Source of the DNA: Coffea arabica
Taxonomy: Eukaryota; Streptophyta; Magnoliopsida; Gentianales; Rubiaceae
Assembly: GCF_036785885.1 (NCBI RefSeq)
Contig: NC_092312.1
Span: 13,224,001 to 13,288,000 of the forward strand
Length of the DNA: 64,000 nt
Direction: 5' to 3'
Part shown: piece after piece, positions 42,318 through 54,230 of the stretch
Position numbering within the stretch: the stretch's first letter is position 1
Layout of the letters: each line of letters starts with the position of its first letter
Program-made: the position numbers and the translations under genes
The notes under the pieces: model-generated
What the model saw: only the letters and a program-made list of their open reading frames with translations
The model's database searches: none
What the model was told of the DNA's origin: nothing

Positions 42318-44009
42318 TCAAGAATCCCAGATTGGGCCGAAGGCAGGAATTCCAGCACCTTTGCATGCATTGACGACATCCCTACTTCCCTCTGGATTGC
42401 TAGTAACGATGACAACTTCAGCACCCCATTTCTTGGCAGTATCAACACTCATTTGGGAAACATTTGGACGTCCAAGGAGAGCTGTATCATGAACTATCAC
42501 CTTATCCCTCGGGTGTCCACTCATCCAGGTCTTAATTTCCTTGCCAAAATTTTGCTCAACACCTTTGGTCACCCAAAGAAAGCAAACGTTGGCTCTACAT
42601 GGCTGCAGAAGGAATGACAAAAACACACAGATGCCCGAGCCAGTTGCCACCACCAAGACCCTATCGTACATGTTCACCAGATAAGGAAGGCCTGCAAAGT
42701 GCACCTGTCGCACCCATAAGTGGCTTGGCGGGTCAGAGACTAAGGACTTTGTGAAGTCACCAACTGCACCTGCCAACATCATGTGCTCATTCTTCCCATC
42801 AGAGATTATGCCGAAGGCATGCCACTCTGAGAATGGAGATGGGCTAATTCTTCCAAGTATTCCGGCTTTGATACCACCCTGGAACTTGATAATGGATGCA
42901 TGGCCTGAAGGGGACGAGATTTTGACTGGGACACGTCTCACTGTTATCCATGGGATGATAATTAGTACGGTAATGGCCACTGTAAACCAGAACTCCTGAT
43001 GTTTAACCAGTTCGGAGCCGATATCGCTCCTGTAGGATTTAGTCTTGGGGTCATAAGAGATAGTGAGGATCACAAAGGCCCAAAGGAGAGCCAGAGCTGA
43101 CCACCCTGCAAAACGATGAGTTCTCTCGAATACGTTGTGATGGAGGTGGCGAATGAGAGGAAATGCTGCCAAAGCAGACAGGCAAATAAGTGCAAGAATG
43201 GTGGATGCCACGCCAATTATCTCAGATGAAGTGCTTTCTCTGTCTTTGAGAGTGAGAACCAAAGCATAAATGAGCCATGCAATTGAGGAGATGCCACAAC
43301 TGCTATGAATCCCTCCAAGGGATTGAAGGAGGGAAGTAATCATAGTTTTGATTCGAATAGGCACCCAAGAATGGCCAAAAACTTTCACTACGAGCCAGAA
43401 TACGATCCTCAAGAAGGCCTCACTTCGACAGAGAGTCAAAGCAAATATGTTTGCGATAGCGAATAATGCAGCCTTGTTCCTGGCATATGGGAAGTGTCCG
43501 GTGGCAGCAAGAACCAAACCGGTGATGTTGAGTGTCAAGCAAACAACAAAAAGCCGCTTGTAAACTGTGAACAACCCTTGATCAAGCAGTATAACAGATA
43601 ACCTGTTGGGGTTTGGTTTTGCTGCCGGCTTCGGCTTTTCTTCACGTTTACTGGCGGCTGGTGGAAGAAGAGGCGCTGGTGACATTGAGGGCTTGAATTT
43701 CTCATTGTCATGATGAGCTTCAAGGCCTTCTTCAATATCAGCCAAAGTATCTCTATCTTCATCGTCATCAAGGTCCAGGTCACAGAAATGGCTGCTGGTT
43801 TTGCTCATAGACCTCTGTATAAGGTCTCCAGCATCAGGTACAATCTTTGAATCGGTTCCCCATGGAAACCAAATTCTTTTGCTTGAAGAATTTGTTGGGA
43901 TAGCAAATGGATCTGCATGAGGTTTGATCTCAAAAGCTACGCCTCGGCAGCTTGAAAACCTCCCAATCTTTTCACTCTGCATGTTGAAGTTTTCGCTGCC
44001 TAAAAACAA
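42318..44009 (-). CDS. Multi-pass membrane protein with flavin-reductase-like C-terminus
   Basis: Intact single-exon frame of 563 residues, with an alternative start at Met10 (43982). An acidic, Pro-rich, probably cytosolic N-terminus (1-135) precedes about six hydrophobic spans (roughly 152-173, 181-210, 240-256, 264-284, 301-318, 340-357). Histidines near the spans (H213, H235, and H288/H290/H291/H298 in RHLHHNVFERTHRF) resemble ferric-reductase-type heme ligands. The C-terminal part has PSPFSEWHAFGI, like the FAD-binding motif of ferredoxin-NADP-reductase folds, and RVLVVATGSGIC, a nucleotide-binding loop. It resembles plant proteins often labelled adenylate-forming reductase-like, though no adenylation domain is present. 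Substrate unknown. It is not a canonical FRO or RBOH. It looks functional, with a TATA box about 85 bp upstream. Confidence 0.85.
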   Translation of the reverse strand: MFLGSENFNMQSEKIGRFSSCRGVAFEIKPHADPFAIPTNSSSKRIWFPWGTDSKIVPDAGDLIQRSMSKTSSHFCDLDLDDDEDRDTLADIEEGLEAHHDNEKFKPSMSPAPLLPPAASKREEKPKPAAKPNPNRLSVILLDQGLFTVYKRLFVVCLTLNITGLVLAATGHFPYARNKAALFAIANIFALTLCRSEAFLRIVFWLVVKVFGHSWVPIRIKTMITSLLQSLGGIHSSCGISSIAWLIYALVLTLKDRESTSSEIIGVASTILALICLSALAAFPLIRHLHHNVFERTHRFAGWSALALLWAFVILTISYDPKTKSYRSDIGSELVKHQEFWFTVAITVLIIIPWITVRRVPVKISSPSGHASIIKFQGGIKAGILGRISPSPFSEWHAFGIISDGKNEHMMLAGAVGDFTKSLVSDPPSHLWVRQVHFAGLPYLVNMYDRVLVVATGSGICVFLSFLLQPCRANVCFLWVTKGVEQNFGKEIKTWMSGHPRDKVIVHDTALLGRPNVSQMSVDTAKKWGAEVVIVTSNPEGSRDVVNACKGAGIPAFGPIWDS

Positions 44010-44093
44010 TGCTAGTTTTTTTAAGCGTTTAACGCAGTTGTTAAGCTAGGATATTTGCGTTAAAGCTTGTGCTCTGACTGGGGGATGTTTGCC

Positions 44094-44101
44094 TATTTAT
44101 A
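44094..44101 (-). promoter_or_regulatory. TATA box of the membrane reductase-like gene
   Basis: The minus strand reads TATAAATA within GGCTATAAATAGGC, 85-92 bases upstream of the first ATG (44009), leaving a 5' untranslated leader of about 55-60 bases. Confidence 0.75.
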
Positions 44102-46683
44102 GCCCTCTTGAGCTCCAGAGCTGACTTTCTTGGATATAAGGATTTTTTATTATGTTTAGAAGTAACACATGAATATGACTTAGTCAAGGATACACGCGTT
44201 TGCGTTGTAATGAAAAGTTGACTTGTTATTTATTGCATTTAATTAAAAATCAATTTCTCTTTCACTAACATCCAATAATCTTGGTTCAAGTAATCGAAGA
44301 AAAGTTGGAGCAATTGTAATACTAGTTTTTCATTCTTTCAAGTTAAAACAACGTTCTGCAATTTGTGGCATTTGATACCTGATTATGTATCTCTAATGGT
44401 ACTCAATTTATGCAAATTAAATCTGAAGGGTCTTCAACTTCATTGGACACTCAATTTCTTTCGAACTTATAGCAATCTTGATGTTAACTTTAAGTCATGA
44501 ATTGATATGTAATTGTGTTACAATATAGGGGTTACTTAAAATTTTAGTTGTTTATAGTTAGTTTAGATATTACTAGCTACTTGATACATGTGCTATCTAT
44601 TCTATAAAAATTCATTTTTGGGTACATTACATCAATCCTGACTTTCATTCCTTTTGGTTCTATTCTGGTGCAGTTACTTCCTATAGATTCAACAGCTTTT
44701 CTTCTTGTAATATCCCATGCCATCCCTCACGAATTTCAGCAAAATTCCTTGCCTTGTTCTTTTCTGATCAAAGTCAATCTCCAGTCCATGAGTTGAAAAA
44801 CCTCAATTGTACAACCGGTAAGAATGAAGAAACTATGCCATAAAAAAAAAAAAAAAACTATTGATCATTTAATGTATTTTGAATCTGAATTTGGATACCA
44901 CATTTTGACAGTCTTTCCAGAAATACAGAGAAAAAAGTTCAAAATAAATGGTTTGGTTGATTTGGCTGATTCAATTGTAGAAATGAAGAATCTTCTACTA
45001 TATCATTTATTGGAAGGCTAGGAAGGGAGAATTGAAAATTTCCAAGTCGATGAGCTTTTTGTCATTAATAATGGTTGGGTATCATTTATTTTGAGGCAGA
45101 ATTTATGCAACTTAGTTTAGTTCGTGGCAAACTGGGAAGGCAAAAAGGGCCAGCAATAAACAACAACTCAATAATATCTCTTGACTTCTATTCACATTTG
45201 TCCTTTTTTTTTTTTCTTTGGACTTATATTCACTTCATAAAGTAGGAAAAATTCCAAGTCGCCAAAACAAATTACTGGCCAAACTTGGATTGATCGTCGT
45301 GGAATATTAAAATTGACAAAGTGTTTAAAATTGGTCAATCACCGGAAAAAGTAAAAAAAAAATTTTGTACATTTTAATGTCTATTATTTTGCTTTCTGAA
45401 ACGTGCAAAGTAGCATTTTTTTTTTTTTAACAAAAAAAGCATGTAAAAAAGAAGCTTGTTGAAATACAGACTTTGAGGGTGTCTGTTCCCCTAGTTTGAC
45501 AATACAGTGCAGTTTGTAGAACATATAGTTGCACTTTGTAAGTTCCAAATTTTGAACAATTACTGCCAATACATTAATTAAGTTACACTAATTAATGACG
45601 GGTTTGGATGTTGAGCGAACAACGGTTAAAACAGCCAAAAATGGGGAAATCACTTTAGAAAAATATTTAAATGCGGAGTACTAAATGTATTTGTATTCAC
45701 ATAACAAGTCAAAAAATTCACTAACAAAAAATTTTCCAAACCTGCCATTTATGTTCTCCTTTCCATTTGCTAGAGCAAATACGTATACATACTTTCCTTA
45801 CAAAAAATAAAGGAAAAAAAAAAAACTCAAGGCATGAGAAATGAGCACCTGCATCTTTATCGGATATTCGATTGTAATTTCTTTAATGATTCAACAACAG
45901 AAACCGGAGCGGGTGGGGAATTCATGGCCTACCGCCAAAGAAGGCAATATGAACTGCATTAAACGTCACTGTTTAAAAGAAAGCTAGAACAATAAGATCT
46001 TTGTAAGCACTCAAAATCAAGGAAAAAAAGAGGGAAACATTCATCACCGGTTACCGAACTATAACAAAATCCCATTGTTCATTTTTTTTTTTTTATATGG
46101 CTGGTGTCAATTTATCCATTAATTAATTTTTCAATTTTTGCCATTTTGGTCATTTCGTCAATTTGCTACGGTGACTCTCTAAGATAAGTCATGCACATGA
46201 TATGTATATCATGTCTCTAGAGCAATTTCTCCATTTTGCAGAAAAATACCCATGAACTTTTAAATGCACCCGGGATTTCTTGCCACCGTGTGGTGAGACA
46301 CATGCAACATTTTTTTTTTCTTGGGGTGAGCGGATACGTGCAACATTAACAAATACAAATTAATCAAATAACCAAAAAATATATATTCAGAAGTAAAATA
46401 GGTGGATTGGCCCTAGAATAATTTTAGTGGGCAATCTAAACTTATCAATCTAAAAAGTTAAAAACAAAAAGAAAAAAGAAAAAAAATCCCCTTAGACCCA
46501 GTAAGTCGTTTTCATTGTTAGGTATTTCTTGCTTAATTCCCTATTTTGTCCGTCAAATATATATATATCTGAAAATGGCCAATTATTTTTGAGTTGACGG
46601 GAAGTTTTTTTTTTTTTTTTTTTTGGCTGCCTAAAATTAAAGAGACAAGAATTGGAGCCATGCAATAATTTTAGCAGTAGGGG
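44102..46683. other. Non-coding DNA
   Basis: About 2.6 kb, AT-rich, with several A and T runs. No gene recognised. Confidence 0.5.
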
Positions 46684-46929
46684 TAGTGGCACCAGTAGGC
46701 CAAGGTCAAGCACTACTTTGCATTGACTTGGCACAAGACAAACTCTATTTGTCCGCAAGTCCATGGCAAGTCTTCGATCAATCCAACAACAAAACAATTT
46801 GAGCGAATCTATCCATCTGCATTCATGTGACTAAACACCTAAACCATAAACACGACACAACAAAGGGTTTTCACCGGCGAGTCTTACAAAAAAAACGCGT
46901 TTCAACGATTTACGCTTCTCTGACTTCTT
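46684..46929 (+). repeat. Diverged duplicated segment, copy A
   Basis: Co-linear with 53993-54230. Shared blocks in the same order: TAGTGGCAC, TTTGCATTGACTTGGCACAAG, TTCG(C/A)T..TCGATCAATCCAACAA, CGAATCTA, GTGACTAA, ATAAACAC, CGAGTCTT, ACGCGTTTCAAC, and TTTACGC/TTCACGC. No conserved frame was noticed, so it may be a duplicated upstream region or an old unclassified repeat. Confidence 0.7.
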
Positions 46930-47618
46930 ACGAAATTGCTTCATTCTTTTCCTCAGAGTTGAGAATCTCTTTTTCTTTTGGTAGTGTAACGGGTTGCATG
47001 CATGATCTCCCCACAAAGTCTGCCATCATAGCCAAATGGACAGTTCATACCTCAGAATGCACAATTGCCAAATGGCTTACATTAATTTTTGACAAAAACT
47101 GTGGCACTTTTCTGAATAGCATTCTTCGAGAAGTGCTATATATGTTGATTATTTGGCAGTTTTTTCAACACATTTCTATGTAAAACTTGAGAAAAAAATT
47201 TCAATCCAAAAGAATGAACCTGAGAAAATATTATATGGAGACTTTTAGGCAAAGATAAGGGTACAAAATAAGAGAAGCCAGCATAGTTTCAGAAACTACA
47301 AGATTTTTTTTATTTGAACAGGAGATTATTTGAAATATTATTCAGAATAATTATGTCAACCTCAAGCGGGAATTTTTCATCTAATTATCAGTGGAATTAT
47401 GAGTTTCTACTGCACAATAAGGAGCAGTGGCCAAAAGGGGGGAAACGGAAAACAACGGAGATTGCTGACCTATGTACGGCATGGGAATCTAGTCTAGTGA
47501 TAATATTTTTAGTATAACCACAGACTTCAGCCTTGACTCGTAGCTGGCCTGTATAACTAATTGGTGCAGCCTACACTTCAAACTTCAATTCCTACCTCAA
47601 GAACCAATATATAGTAGC

Positions 47619-48072
47619 AAGGTCCATCTAATTGATGACTTACAAGTTAAATAACAATTATCCTCATTTCCTTGAATGATCTTGGCCATCTGTCACCTCA
47701 GATTTCACACCACCAATAGTACTTCAATTCGCGGAAGGTCAATGTAATTGACATAGAATTTAAATAACAATTACCTTCGTTTCCTTGAAAAATCCAGGGC
47801 ATCAATCTATCACTCGACCTATCACATCACAACTAATACTTCCTCTCTTAATTAGCATGAGAAACAAGTTTAGGAAGGTCAGTGTAACATACATCTCCAT
47901 TTCCTTGAATCGATCTAGGGCGTCTATCACTTTACATTTCACACCACAATAATGCATGCTCAAAATTTTAGCTCAAGAAACAGATTTTGAAAGGTCAATG
48001 TGGTTGACTTGGAATTTTAAATATTATCTTCATTTCTTTGAAAAATATAGGGCATCTATCAGATGTGGAGGG
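47619..48072. repeat. Degenerate tandem array, four units of about 115-140 bp
   Basis: Units begin with AAGGTC(C/A)(A/G)T at 47619, 47735, 47875 and 47991. Each contains TT(T)CCTTGAA followed by a GGGCATCTATCAC-like phrase, and most contain ATTTCACACCA or CATCACAACTA. Strongly diverged, non-coding. Confidence 0.75.
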
Positions 48073-51000
48073 GGAAGGTCATTAGACCTCGCTTTATCAA
48101 CCTGAATCTTAATTAAATGTTAGTTTCTGGTAAGATTTTTGCAATCTTATCAAAAAAGAAAAGAATAGACTTTTGCAACTTGACATGCAAATTCAGACAT
48201 TTCAAGTTGAATGATAGACATGTTGTATTCATCAGTTGAGCTTTCTTTTTCCGGCTTCACGGGAGTAGAGACTTGAAGATTTCGATTCAATATTTGTTTG
48301 ACAATGCAGTTGATACCACATTAATAGCGTATTGTGTTTTTTTTTTTTTTTAACTAGTGTTAGATGTGAGACATTGTCCTTATTTCATCACGACGCATTC
48401 ATTACACAAATAATCAATCAGGTTTAAGGAAAAAAATTAATGCAATTTGAATTTCTTAATTAGATTTGTCAAATATTTTCCAGTCGTAATCGACCCATAA
48501 TTCTAGTCTCTCAGATGATAAAGTTGAAACATTTTGCCAATTCCGATTAGAGAAGGTTGAATTTGGGTTTAGAATATATATATCTTCTTCATACATCAAT
48601 GAGGAAATTTCGCTTTATCATTTTACCCGTTGGAAGAAATCAAATCTGAATGAGTTTTGTACGCGTAATTAGATGCCAGAAGTCTTTAAGTGGAATGATT
48701 CGTGTTAGTTGCTTTATCATTGATAGATATGATTATGCCATCCTTGCCAAGTTGCCCAGCGCAGATTGAAGCATCTTCCAATCTCTAACTTTTTGAGCAT
48801 TTTTTTTTTTTCAAATCTAAGTACGTAAGTAAATTTTGCATGTTCTGGTAGTTGGGTTGGATTTATTATATTGTCATGTCAGTAAAAGTCTTCAAAAAAT
48901 ACTTTTCAGTGAAAAGGATTGTGGATTTAATTGGAAGTCTTTAGGATAAATTGTCATTTTGAGATGCTAAAGATTTCAAAACCACCATTAGAAGTGATAA
49001 TTTTAATAATTAACAGGTATTAGCTTAATAATTTGCGGCAAAAATGTCCTTTTAATTTTTGAAATAACTGTTTGAAATACATTCTCATTAAATTAGAAAT
49101 ATAATCTACAACAAAATAGAATGGATAATACGTGCTTGCATATTAATCTTTCTTTTTTGTTCGTGTAAGAACCTGTGCATTAATGTACGTGGTGCCTTTT
49201 CTGTAGTGCATCATTATCAAAAGAATCTGATTTTGAGATGATCAAAGTGCCATGGTGCAGGTTAAAGCCTGACAATTTTTAAGAATTAGTCTTGGTATAT
49301 ATAAATAGAGGAGTTAAATCAGCCTCAATATATAATTAATTATTTTGCGCTTTCAGCATAATGCAACACACATTATTTATTTAACATCATAATGCAGGCA
49401 ATTAATTGTTGAGCGAGATAGCCACCTAACACTAATACAGTTGGAAAATTCATATCAAAACTATTGAGTACATGATGTCTTAATTTAGAGTCAATCAAAC
49501 ACGATGATATTGCTTCCTTCTAAAAGACAAAAGTGTATATATGTTCATAATATTCTTGTGTAGTGAAGACGGGTTTAAGACCTCTACAATTATCAGTGAC
49601 AATTGTTCCACACAATGAGTGTTTTAACCTCAAAACTATAGATACTAATGAATACAATAAAGTGTCAAAGTAAAATTTTTAATGCAGATTCGAATATAAT
49701 TTTTACGTAATAATATTTTAGTGTCTACATTTGCTATTTAGTGTGTGCGTATATATATATAGTGTTGTATTTTATGATAAAATCACAACTTAGAATTATA
49801 GAAAATCCCAATTAACCCTAGCTACCATAATCCAATGAGAAGAGTCAATGATAAAAGTTTGGAGAGTTTTAACTCTTATAATCTTGACTTGGCAGCAGAA
49901 GAGCACTAAGTGACTTAATCTGAATATCTGCATAGTAATTTACAACTTATTAATTAATGGTCAAACCATAAAATGAGAAAAAACTAAAGGGCAATAAAGT
50001 TGTGATTGAGTGCAATAAGCTCGCTCGATTAACACCAGAGGACCTTGCTGGTGACAATTTCTGGTCTTTCTGGAAAAAAATCTTCTCTATAATTTGCTTT
50101 ATTGTTCATTGCTCATAAGAATCTCCTAGGGTAGACCCTGACCCTCGAAATAATAGTTGAACTTGCTTTCATAGTTAGGCTAGACCCTTGAAACCCTAGT
50201 TAAACTTGCTTGACAAGGTGCTTTCATTCGATTCTAATTGTGTTTGGCGTTTGTTTAATTCTTAAAGGACTCAACTACCTACAGAAGCCCCTTCAATTCA
50301 GGGTTTGACAAAGGAAATTAAGTAGACCAGGTCACCGGGAAAAGTTTAATTTATTGCAGTTGCTCGAGGTCTTCGATATGCTAGCAGAAAAGTTTTCCTG
50401 GTCTGGGGACCCTTCCTCCATTGAACTTTAGACATCTCAACTTTAAAAAATTCAACCTGGATCGCATCTCTGCATGCATCAAGTGTAAGATTCTTTTAAG
50501 AAAATCATGAGGATAACCTTTGGTTAAGAGGAATGAGATTAAGCAACAATACATTAGAATTATATCCTTAGCAAACAGGCCAATAAACTTGAATCATGAA
50601 CTTTTTCCTCCAAACTATGCTTCAAAATTTCCTCAAGTCTATGTGCTACTCGATCATATCTAGGAAAAGAAACAAGAGGCAATCAAAAGGGTTATAAACA
50701 GCACAAATGACCCCAAAATGTTCTGACCTTGTCAATCTGGTTATCTAAAAATTCGTTGACTAAATGATATTTTTTGTAAAATTAACCAGTGATTTTTTTT
50801 TAATCTCTTCCATAACACATCTAACCTCGATCCTAGCATGATTCCTACGACTGGACTGCGTGGTTGACATTTTTCTAACACTGAAAGACATAATTAATTA
50901 AAATTAAAGAAAGAAGATTTACTTGCACAAGTAATGAACTGGACTCCTCATTAATTGACATCGTTTTCAGCGGAGTAGAATGACATGGAACTAGTTTTGC

Positions 51001-51366
51001 ATCACCGCTCAATTTAATGAATATGTAATTAGGTCAATTTATGTTAGTAAGTGACAGAATTTAGTAATTGTCAAAATCTTCAATTATTTACAATTCCTTG
51101 TAAGCAATTACAACGAAGGCCTCGAAAGTGCTGGGAACAACCTTCTTTGGTTATGACCTAACCACTTACTTATCAAGCTTTAAGCTTATTACCAACTCAA
51201 TTACTACTTTAGAACAAAATTAAGGTGTAAATTACTTGCTAATTACTTGTTTGGAAACGGAAAAGCAACCGCGGTAAAACTTTAGTGCAAATTCAACATG
51301 TACATTTTTCACCCTTAAAGAAGTCTATGGCCCTGAATAGTTAATGCTAACAACTATATATATATA
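48073..51366. other. Non-coding DNA, about 3.3 kb
   Basis: Read on both strands, with no coding region, known RNA gene or clear transposon. AT-rich with small TA repeats near 49750. Confidence 0.5.
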
Positions 51367-51483
51367 AGTAAATTTTATATATACTATCACCGTTGAATTC
51401 ATGACACATATACAAAAGTTAGAGTTTAAATTCAAATTTTGTATAGTTATTATTCATTCAATACACCGTCAGTATAAAAAAAA
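51367..51483. repeat. Small palindromic (MITE-like) element
   Basis: Left TTTATATATACTATCACCG and right end read inward TTTTTATACTGACGGTG form an imperfect inverted repeat around AGAGTTTAAATTCAAATTTT. Short, non-coding. No target duplication identified. Confidence 0.45.
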
Positions 51484-52806
51484 ATTAATCATATATATAT
51501 TATATATATAGTCTGACTCGATTTTTAGTTTTGCCAATGCCAATTTGGCACGACCTCACTAAGCTCGTTAGAACAAATTATAAAGTTGTCAAAGGGAATT
51601 TGGTCTTGTTATTGACTTTTTTGTAATTCTATCTTCTGCATGACTTAATAATACTACTTACTTGGGAAAGTAACTCGTAGCAGAAACTCCAAAATCATAT
51701 CATAATATGGGATTAAATTAAGATTTGAAGTTTCTTATGGCATTCATGCATATGAAATTTTTTCGATAATTGGATGGGGAACATAGTGGATAGAGTTAGT
51801 TGATGAGAATTACGAACAACTTTTAATGATGTGTTTATAGTAAGTAAAAGATTACCATACTAAAGGGTAAAAAAGAAAGTACTTGAGAGGAGAATCAGTA
51901 ATCACTCCTTAGCCAAGAGGACCAAGATGAGTGGTTAGTTAAGGAAATTAAAATGACTCCAAATTGTGGATTTGGATTGTTGTCAACGTTGATCTTTTCA
52001 GAAAGATAGCACAAGAACGTAAGTTAATTTGAACATATTCGTCCCCTAGTTTCTATATATACACTTAGGTGATATTGTAGCAACTTTTGAGCTGGAAGTA
52101 GTTGGGCTACGTAAAACAATTCATATGACTCCATAACCAAAAGCTTTTACCGTTTCACGGAGAAAATTGTTTCCTGGGGAGAATTGGTCAGGATCGCGCA
52201 AACTCAATATATTTTTTTGACTGAAATCTTTCTATAGTTGTGTGTCATTTTTCCTCTGGTCGGTGAGAGCTGGTCAGTAACCGAGTCCAATCAGATTCTG
52301 GTTAATTGGACTGTAGTAATTAATCTCTGAAGGTGAATTCTGTGGTGCGCATGATGTCTACTGTCTGCATCTGTAGATATCCAATTGTAGAAAAAAAAAA
52401 TATACTGAATGCGATCCATTCGACAAAATATTGATAGGGAAATCGTAGCAGGTACAAGTGAATTGTATTTACAGCCAACAAATCAAAGAGGTAGAGACAA
52501 GTTCGGCATTTAGAAGTCAATTCCATAGTAATATTGGTTTGCAGTTTTACTATCGTGCATGCAACTGATGATAGTTGTGGGGTGGCATTCCATAGGCTCT
52601 GAATCTAGTGATTTGTCGTAATTAGTAATTCCACGCTAGGGGTAACGTAATCAAGAATTCATTAAAAGAAATGCTTACTTGGTCTTCTCTCCACCAGATC
52701 CAACTAATTAATTTTACATGCGATTCTAGTTTACGCCTGCTAAAATTCATCAAATAATACTCTAATTTGTCGATACATTATTTGCCGAGCAGATTTTGAT
52801 TTCGTG
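51484..52806. other. Non-coding DNA
   Basis: Nothing recognisable apart from a TA-rich stretch at its left end. Confidence 0.5.
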
Positions 52807-52920
52807 GATAAAATTGAAACTCCGGAAATTAGAGATTTTAAATTTAAATCTCCTATGTCCTCCCTACTATTTAAGTTTCATCCTTCCCTTGCTGAAAAAA
52901 TTAAAAAAAAAATAATAATA
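52807..52920 (+). mobile_element. SINE-like repeat, copy 2
   Basis: Related to 38322-38433, with the same order of blocks and the same A-rich tail followed by GCTCTACC...GACTACTT. No target duplication seen. Confidence 0.45.
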
Positions 52921-53992
52921 ATGCTCTACCTTTTCGACTACTTTCGTACGTAGTCATTGCTGAGTGTTAATCTGCCCAAACTGGATCTGAATTTTTGGGT
53001 CAAATAAATTTACATGCCAAGCAAGTGGAGACCAGTAACGGCAGAAGCTCAATTTGAGCATCGTAGGGTATATATTCAACCTTGGTGACATTCTGATATC
53101 TAAGGAATTCTAAAACTCTAATTAGCATGATTATTATCAAAGTAAATATAAAGTGTAGAATGTTTGTATTTCCACAAGAAAAACAGCAGAAAAGTATTAT
53201 TGGTTAGATTGCTGTTTTTGCATACTGCCACCCTAGCTCTCTTATTTCGTCCTTTCTTTTTCCCCGTTTTTCGGTTGAAATGAGAAGACAAGATATCTTG
53301 TTTAATCTTTCCATCTGCATTGTAGTAGGAGTAATAACTAGAGTGAATGTTGAGGAGTGTAACTTTGCTGGTCCTGTTATATATACTTCTTTAATTTGAT
53401 AAACAAACGAATCTGAGAGGATAAATAATTTTTCTGCTGCAGAAAGAAAAGATTTTCAAAGCCACAGAAATGGGCACTTGAATTATCACCTGACACGGTA
53501 TTAATATCAATTGATTCAACAGAATTAGTAGAGTTTTGAAATAATACAAGGACTGCCTTAAATCCAAGAAAGTTCCCTTTAACTCTATTATAAGAACTTT
53601 TCATAGTTAGGTATCTCTATTTAAGTCCCTTATGTACATTGAACTTGATTCTACAACATGACCAGTACGAGTTTTTTTTTTGTTTTTGCTCCTTTTCGGA
53701 ATTCTCTATAATTCTTTCTAAAATTTCAAGTCCTAATCACAAGTTTTTTTATTATTCCGAGTCACAAAAATAAGTTCAAAACAATGCAGGTAAATTCAAA
53801 AGCTCCATTTGTTCCATCAAATTTCTAAAGTGGGCTTTTTTTAATTTTGAGGTGACAAGAAATATTTTGCATGAAGAAGAATTGGGATCCTTTTTTTTAA
53901 GAGGATAATACTGATTTTAAACCGCAACCAATCAATTACAGATGAAACGTTTTGTCAACTAAACTGCGATGCATCGTCGCATTGGGACCCTA
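52921..53992. other. Non-coding DNA
   Basis: No gene recognised. Confidence 0.5.
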
Positions 53993-54230
53993 TAGTGGCA
54001 CAACTATGCAGCCTCACCTTTGCATTGACTTGGCACAAGTCACGGGCAGTTTCTTCGCTTTCGATCAATCCAACAAGAACTTGCTCGAATCTAAGTACTT
54101 GTATCCATACTTCCTTTTGACTGTGACTAACCAGTAAAGTATAAACACAGACAAACAACAAACGATTATCACGTACGAGTCTTGCAAACAAACACTACGC
54201 GTTTCAACAATTCACGCATCTCTGTCTTCG
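53993..54230 (+). repeat. Diverged duplicated segment, copy B
   Basis: Partner of 46684-46929 in the same orientation. The longest identical run noted is TTTGCATTGACTTGGCACAAG. Confidence 0.7.

Noticed and set aside
46827..47183. 118-residue plus-strand frame overlapping the duplicated segment
   Set aside because: The related copy at 53993 does not keep this frame, so it is not coding.
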